A stretch of DNA of 9,554 nucleotides, taken from NCBI GenBank assembly GCA_052169645.1, contig JBQNCA010000037.1, forward strand, positions 1 to 9,554, given 5' to 3'. The notes under the pieces were generated by a model. That model had not been told where the DNA came from. It was given only the letters and a program-made list of their open reading frames with translations, and did not search any database. A program made the translations under genes and the position numbers. The DNA is from JAIKWW01 sp052169645 (GTDB taxonomy: Bacteria; Bacillota; Clostridia; Peptostreptococcales; Anaerovoracaceae). Shown piece after piece: positions 6,319 through 9,554 of this stretch; the first letter of the stretch is position 1; each line of letters starts with the position of its first letter.

Positions 6319-6780
6319 ATGAAGGCAATTATTCTTTATTATTCAAAATCGGGAAATACAGAGGCGCTTGCGCACAAAATTGCTGAGACAACCGACGCTG
6401 ATATGCTCAAAGTAGAGCCTGAAAAGGAATATGGAAATTATATTTCTTCAGTACTTCGAGTAGCTAAAGAAAACCTTACAGGGAAAAAAACCGAATTTAT
6501 AACGGAGATTCCCGACTTATCGGCTTATGATGTTGTATTTGCGGGATTTCCAATCTGGTACAATACAATGCCGGTGTTTGTAAGAGAATTTTTGAACAGC
6601 TGTAATCTTAACGGAAAAACTCTTATTCCTTTTGCTACAGCTACTATGGCTACCATTGAAAAGAGCATGAAGGATATAAAACTCATTTCGGGCGGTGCAA
6701 AAATTTTTAAGCCCTATTGTGAAAGCAGAAAGAGCAAAGATAATTTTGATGAATGGATATCAGATATAAGGGGACTTTAA
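6319..6780 (+). CDS. Flavodoxin (Flavodoxin_4-like)
   Basis: A small cytosolic FMN protein of 153 residues, likely an electron carrier or flavin-dependent reductase. It opens with a beta strand (MKAIILYYS) and the FMN phosphate-binding loop SKSGNT (9-14). The second flavin loop is GFPIWYNTMP (76-85), typical of the Flavodoxin_4 group. The start is the ATG at 6319, because GGAGG at 6304-6308 lies 10 nt upstream. A longer reading from TTG at 6298 would bury that site in the coding region. A -10-like TATAAT at 6269-6274 lacks a good -35, so the gene may be transcribed from the helicase, 65 nt upstream. It converges with the AraC-type gene, and their transcripts meet at the terminator 6779-6817. 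Confidence 0.9.
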   Translation: MKAIILYYSKSGNTEALAHKIAETTDADMLKVEPEKEYGNYISSVLRVAKENLTGKKTEFITEIPDLSAYDVVFAGFPIWYNTMPVFVREFLNSCNLNGKTLIPFATATMATIEKSMKDIKLISGGAKIFKPYCESRKSKDNFDEWISDIRGL

Positions 6781-6817
6781 AAATTATCCCATGCATTCAT
6801 GCGGCGATAATTTTTTT
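6779..6817. terminator. Bidirectional rho-independent terminator (flavodoxin / AraC gene)
   Basis: AAAAATTATC (6779-6788) pairs with GATAATTTTT (6806-6815), with an inner stem CC-GCA/TGC-GG and a TTCA loop. Seven T follow on the plus strand (6811-6817) and five on the minus strand. The hairpin overlaps the flavodoxin stop codon and abuts the AraC-type stop, so it can serve both convergent genes. Confidence 0.8.
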
Positions 6818-7778
6818 AATCAGAAGGATTGTTTTTCGCATATTTTTTAATATTTTTAGGGTAAAATCCTTTGTATTTTTTAAAGCATGTACTAAATTTG
6901 CTATGAGAAGAATATCCTACAGCTTCCGCTATATCCTGAATTTTAAGGGTGGAGTTGAGCAGAAGGATTTCCGCCATATTCATTCGTCGCCTTTGAGTAT
7001 ATTCAGTAATTGTGCATTGATATTTTTGCTTAAATAGTTTTTTCAGCTTTGTACCGCTCATAGTGGATATTTTTTCCAAGGTTTCTTGTGAGATTGATGT
7101 AGCATAGTGATCGTCTATATAATTGGCGACATTTGTTAAAGCTTCATCATCTGCAACGGACAGTGGATTGTTGTACTTATTAAAAAATGCGTCTATTGTT
7201 ATGCTTAACCATTCCTTTGCCTTTGACTCAAAAAAGATTTCGGCAGCGGGAGATACCATTTTGCAATTCATTATGTCTTTTGCAATTCGTTCTAAAGGTT
7301 TGTTGATTATGGTAACGGTATTAAAAAATAAATCTTCGTAGCTACGAATTTCATTTTTATAAGAGGAGAGACATTCATCTATCAGGGATTGGTTGAAGTT
7401 TATACCTATTCCTAAATAGGGAGAGTTTTTATGCAGTATAAATCTAAAGTTTTTAGAATTTTTTGTATTTATAATATAGAGCGAGTTTGAAGAAAGATTT
7501 TGATAAGGATTAAAACATTCCCCGTTTGCTGTAACTAAATATGATGAGTAAAATAAATAGAAATTATCCAAGCCGGAAAAGCTTGTATGGATAATTTCTT
7601 TTTTTATGAAGACATCATGAATATCAATTGTAAAATTTTTCCCTTCATAAAACCAATATATGCCTTCTGCATAATCTGTGTTAAAACGGAAGGTATGTCC
7701 TACGGATGAGTATTTTGTATTGCCTGTACATTCATTTGTAGAAAAATAGTTTTTAACAAAGTTATAAAAATTGCTCAT
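6816..7778 (-). CDS. AraC-family transcriptional regulator
   Basis: A 320-residue DNA-binding regulator. The C-terminal ~100 residues (about 212-310) form the AraC/XylS domain with two helix-turn-helix units. The first lies around SQETLEKISTMSGTKLKKLF. The second contains IQDIAEAVGYSSHSKFSTCF from about residue 280. The segment KLKKLFKQKYQCTITEYTQ resembles PchR/YbtA-type regulators, many of which sense siderophores. The N-terminal ~200 residues show no recognisable motif and would be the effector or dimerisation part. The start is the ATG at 7778, because AGGGAG ends 6 nt upstream; the ATG at 7784 would touch that site. It diverges from an ABC exporter-type gene, and the gap holds a tandem repeat likely to be its operator. 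It probably activates the transporter and may regulate itself. The iron link is inferred from family and neighbour only. Confidence 0.9.
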   Translation of the reverse strand: MSNFYNFVKNYFSTNECTGNTKYSSVGHTFRFNTDYAEGIYWFYEGKNFTIDIHDVFIKKEIIHTSFSGLDNFYLFYSSYLVTANGECFNPYQNLSSNSLYIINTKNSKNFRFILHKNSPYLGIGINFNQSLIDECLSSYKNEIRSYEDLFFNTVTIINKPLERIAKDIMNCKMVSPAAEIFFESKAKEWLSITIDAFFNKYNNPLSVADDEALTNVANYIDDHYATSISQETLEKISTMSGTKLKKLFKQKYQCTITEYTQRRRMNMAEILLLNSTLKIQDIAEAVGYSSHSKFSTCFKKYKGFYPKNIKKYAKNNPSD

Positions 7779-7784
7779 GTACAT

Positions 7785-7790
7785 CTCCCT
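7785..7790 (-). promoter_or_regulatory. Ribosome binding site deciding the AraC-type start
   Basis: AGGGAG on the minus strand (plus CTCCCT) lies 6 nt before the ATG at 7778 and directly against the ATG at 7784. Only the 7778 start has workable spacing. Confidence 0.8.
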
Positions 7791-7800
7791 TTTTGAGTTT

Positions 7801-7832
7801 TATCCCGAATAGACATTATCCCGAACGGACAT
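7801..7832. repeat. 16-bp tandem direct repeat, candidate AraC-type operator
   Basis: TATCCCGAATAGACAT (7801-7816) is followed without a gap by TATCCCGAACGGACAT (7817-7832). The copies differ at two adjacent positions. AraC/XylS proteins typically bind direct repeats of about this length. The pair ends 16 nt before the -35 of the transporter promoter, an activator position, and lies just upstream of the regulator's own ribosome binding site. Read on the minus strand, each copy includes a GATAA(T/A) that could be a -10 for the regulator. The operator role is inferred. Confidence 0.65.
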
Positions 7833-7850
7833 AATTAGCCCTATCTAATT
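7833..7850. repeat. Short inverted repeat between the operator and the -35
   Basis: AATTAG (7833-7838) and CTAATT (7845-7850) form a 6-bp inverted repeat with a 6-nt centre. Its right arm overlaps the first two bases of the -35 hexamer. It could be part of a binding site, but it is AT-rich and short enough to arise by chance. Confidence 0.3.
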
Positions 7851-7877
7851 GAATGGGAATTTTGCTTATTATATAAT
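7849..7877 (+). promoter_or_regulatory. Promoter of the ABC transporter gene (TTGAAT-17-TATAAT)
   Basis: TTGAAT (7849-7854) and a perfect TATAAT (7872-7877) are separated by 17 bp. Transcription would start near 7884, leaving a leader of about 119 nt. A second TATAAT at 7940-7945 has no matching -35, so it could only be an activator-dependent or minor start. No terminator hairpin is seen in the leader. Confidence 0.6.
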
Positions 7878-7986
7878 GAACGCAGGTTAAAAACAAGAGA
7901 AAAGCTGCTTTCATAAAAAAGAGCTTGAAAAAAATCTTATATAATTAGTCCGTAAAGGCTATTTATATGCTTTGTTGAATTTTAAA

Positions 7987-7993
7987 AAGGAGG
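7987..7993 (+). promoter_or_regulatory. Ribosome binding site for a TTG start
   Basis: AAGGAGG lies 9 nt before TTG at 8003. A stop codon (TAA 7997-7999) closes the frame just upstream, and the next in-frame ATG (8039) has no such site. TTG is therefore the best start. Confidence 0.8.
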
Positions 7994-8002
7994 AGCTAAT
8001 CA

Positions 8003-9554
8003 TTGAAGAATAAGAAAAAATCCATACTGAAAAGACTGATGCCTTATGCCGGCAAAAAAGGTTTTTTGCTTTATATTGCTATGCTTATGTCCGCTGTATC
8101 GGGAGTCATGGTTTTGATGCCTATGGTTTATATTAATAGAATTGTGAACAGCTTGATTTTAAATGAAACGGCAGATTTTGACTATGTAAAAGAAAACTCG
8201 ATTTATGCGGCGGCATTTGCAGGACTCGGTTTATTTATATATCTGATAGGACTTATTTTATCCCATATTTTCGCATTTGAAGTGGAGGATAATATTATTA
8301 AAACCTCAGTAAAAAAACTGATAAATAAACCGCTTGGATATTTTGATGATAAGGAAAGCGGGAGAATTCGAAATGTAATTGTATCCGGTGCATCTGAAAC
8401 CCATTCTTTTTTGGCACATCAGCTTCCCGACATGGCGATGACGGTTATATCGCCGATAGTACTGCTCGTGTTTTTCTTTATGTTTAATTGGAAGTTAGGT
8501 ATTGCAAGTATGGTACCGATGATTATCGGTATGATACTGATGTCGGCAATGATGACATCCGAAAGCAAGAAAATGAAAGATGAGTATTATGCGGGACTTT
8601 CCGATTTGTCTTCTCAAACTGTGGAATATGTCAGAGGAATTCCTGTGGTAAAAACATTTGCACAAAGTGTCGATAGCTTTGATAAGTTATATTCATTAAT
8701 CATAAAAATAAAAGACAATGTACTGAAGCTGACTATGAGTTATACGAATAAAATGTCATGGTTTGAGACGGTATCCACATCAACAGCATTTTTCCTGGTA
8801 CCTGTGGCTTTATCACAATTCAGTTATTTTGCAGAGCTTGCTTTAAATAAAATTGAAAATATACTTGATTTTGACGACTTCGTTTATGGTGACGGGACGA
8901 GCTCCGATGTCGGGATAGAGTTTAAAAATGTAAGCTTTTCTTACGGCGGCGAAAATGTTTTAGATAATATTTCATTTAAAGTAAACAAGGGAGAAAGGGT
9001 TGCTTTAGTCGGCTCCTCAGGCAGCGGTAAAACTACTGTGGCAAGGCTTGCTGCCAGGTTTTATGATATTAAATCAGGTGAAATTTTTATTGGAGGGATA
9101 AACATAAAAGACTTTGATAAAAAGGCTTTAATGAAAAAAATAGCTTTTGTTTTTCAAAATTCCAAGCTGTTTAAGATGAGCTTAAGAGAAAATCTTCTAA
9201 TTGGAAATCCTGATGCAAATGATGAAGATATAGACAATGCTTTGATAAATTCAGGGTCTAAAGAGATTGTAAAAAGATTGGAAAACGGTCTCGATACTGT
9301 TTATGGGACAAAGGGCACTTATTTTTCAGGTGGAGAAGCTCAAAGACTTTCTATAGCAAGAGCTTTTCTTAAAGATGCAGATATTATAATTTTAGATGAA
9401 GCCACAGCTTTTGCGGATCCTGAAAATGAACATTTGATTCAGGAGTCTTTTAAAAAGTTATCAAAGAACAAGACGACATTGATGATTGCCCACAGACTTT
9501 CTACTGTAGTAGATGCAGACAAGATACTTGTTATAGATAAAGGTAGAATTGTAG
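8003..9554 (+). CDS. ABC exporter-type ATP-binding/permease protein, 3' end cut by window, shortened membrane domain
   Basis: The frame is open from TTG 8003 to the window edge (517 residues) and is clearly a fused membrane plus nucleotide-binding protein. Hydrophobic segments lie near residues 20-46, 68-93, 145-190 (two) and 262-280. The nucleotide-binding domain starts near 302: Walker A GSSGSGKTT (337-345), Q-loop in FVFQNSKLF, signature FSGGEAQR (441-448; usual form LSGGEQQR), Walker B IIILDE with Asp465-Glu466, and switch His497 in AHRLS. Exporters of this type usually have six membrane helices and Walker A near residue 375-385. Here PVALS (267-271) runs almost directly into AELALNKIENIL, so about 35-45 residues of TM5/TM6 seem missing without a frame break. 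Beside an AraC-type regulator, such genes often come as a heterodimer pair like YbtP/YbtQ, so a second subunit may follow. Substrate unknown; metal-chelate or drug transport is inference. Confidence 0.88.
   Translation, partial: MKNKKKSILKRLMPYAGKKGFLLYIAMLMSAVSGVMVLMPMVYINRIVNSLILNETADFDYVKENSIYAAAFAGLGLFIYLIGLILSHIFAFEVEDNIIKTSVKKLINKPLGYFDDKESGRIRNVIVSGASETHSFLAHQLPDMAMTVISPIVLLVFFFMFNWKLGIASMVPMIIGMILMSAMMTSESKKMKDEYYAGLSDLSSQTVEYVRGIPVVKTFAQSVDSFDKLYSLIIKIKDNVLKLTMSYTNKMSWFETVSTSTAFFLVPVALSQFSYFAELALNKIENILDFDDFVYGDGTSSDVGIEFKNVSFSYGGENVLDNISFKVNKGERVALVGSSGSGKTTVARLAARFYDIKSGEIFIGGINIKDFDKKALMKKIAFVFQNSKLFKMSLRENLLIGNPDANDEDIDNALINSGSKEIVKRLENGLDTVYGTKGTYFSGGEAQRLSIARAFLKDADIIILDEATAFADPENEHLIQESFKKLSKNKTTLMIAHRLSTVVDADKILVIDKGRIV

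Noticed and set aside
6753..7037. Plus-strand frame after the flavodoxin
   Set aside because: It runs antisense through the AraC DNA-binding domain and across the terminator, and has no start signal of its own.

Overview
The window looks like accessory-rich chromosome of a low-GC Gram-positive anaerobe, most likely Clostridia. The reasons are AT-rich DNA, strong AGGAGG-type ribosome binding sites, consensus sigma-A-like promoters, a flavodoxin, a threonyl-tRNA synthetase of the form lacking the TGS domain, and an IS3-like transposase start. The genus cannot be named from sequence reading alone.

Left edge (1-429): the end of an insertion sequence. Its transposase reads leftward out of the window from 38, and its outer end carries three perfect tandem copies of a 19-bp unit (64-120). 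It has cut into a TetR-type repressor gene, leaving only the C-terminal half (about 121-429). Each 19-bp unit contains a 12-nt stretch complementary to the transposase ribosome binding site, so read-through RNA entering the element could fold and mask that site.

Middle (452-6253): an aldo/keto reductase, probably the former partner of the broken repressor. A short decayed-looking stretch follows, then thrS with its own promoter and no long leader. A hairpin terminator separates thrS from a convergent AIM24/TIGR00266-type gene. The 263-bp gap beyond that gene is divergent. On the helicase side it holds a promoter followed by an intrinsic-terminator hairpin, which suggests attenuation of the RhlE-like DEAD-box helicase. 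The helicase ends in a roughly 200-residue, very basic, Asn/Lys/Ser-rich tail.

Right part (6319-9554): a small flavodoxin converges on an AraC-family regulator, with a bidirectional terminator between them. The regulator diverges from an ABC exporter-type gene that runs off the window. The gap between them holds a 16-bp tandem direct repeat, a good candidate operator, directly upstream of a TTGAAT-17-TATAAT promoter. The ABC protein (517 residues visible) has an intact-looking nucleotide-binding domain, but its membrane domain appears to lack about 35-45 residues around TM5/TM6.

Most of the window is ordinary housekeeping and accessory gene content. The best leads are the triplicated anti-Shine-Dalgarno repeat at the IS end, the attenuator in front of the helicase, the AraC operator repeat, and the shortened ABC membrane domain.
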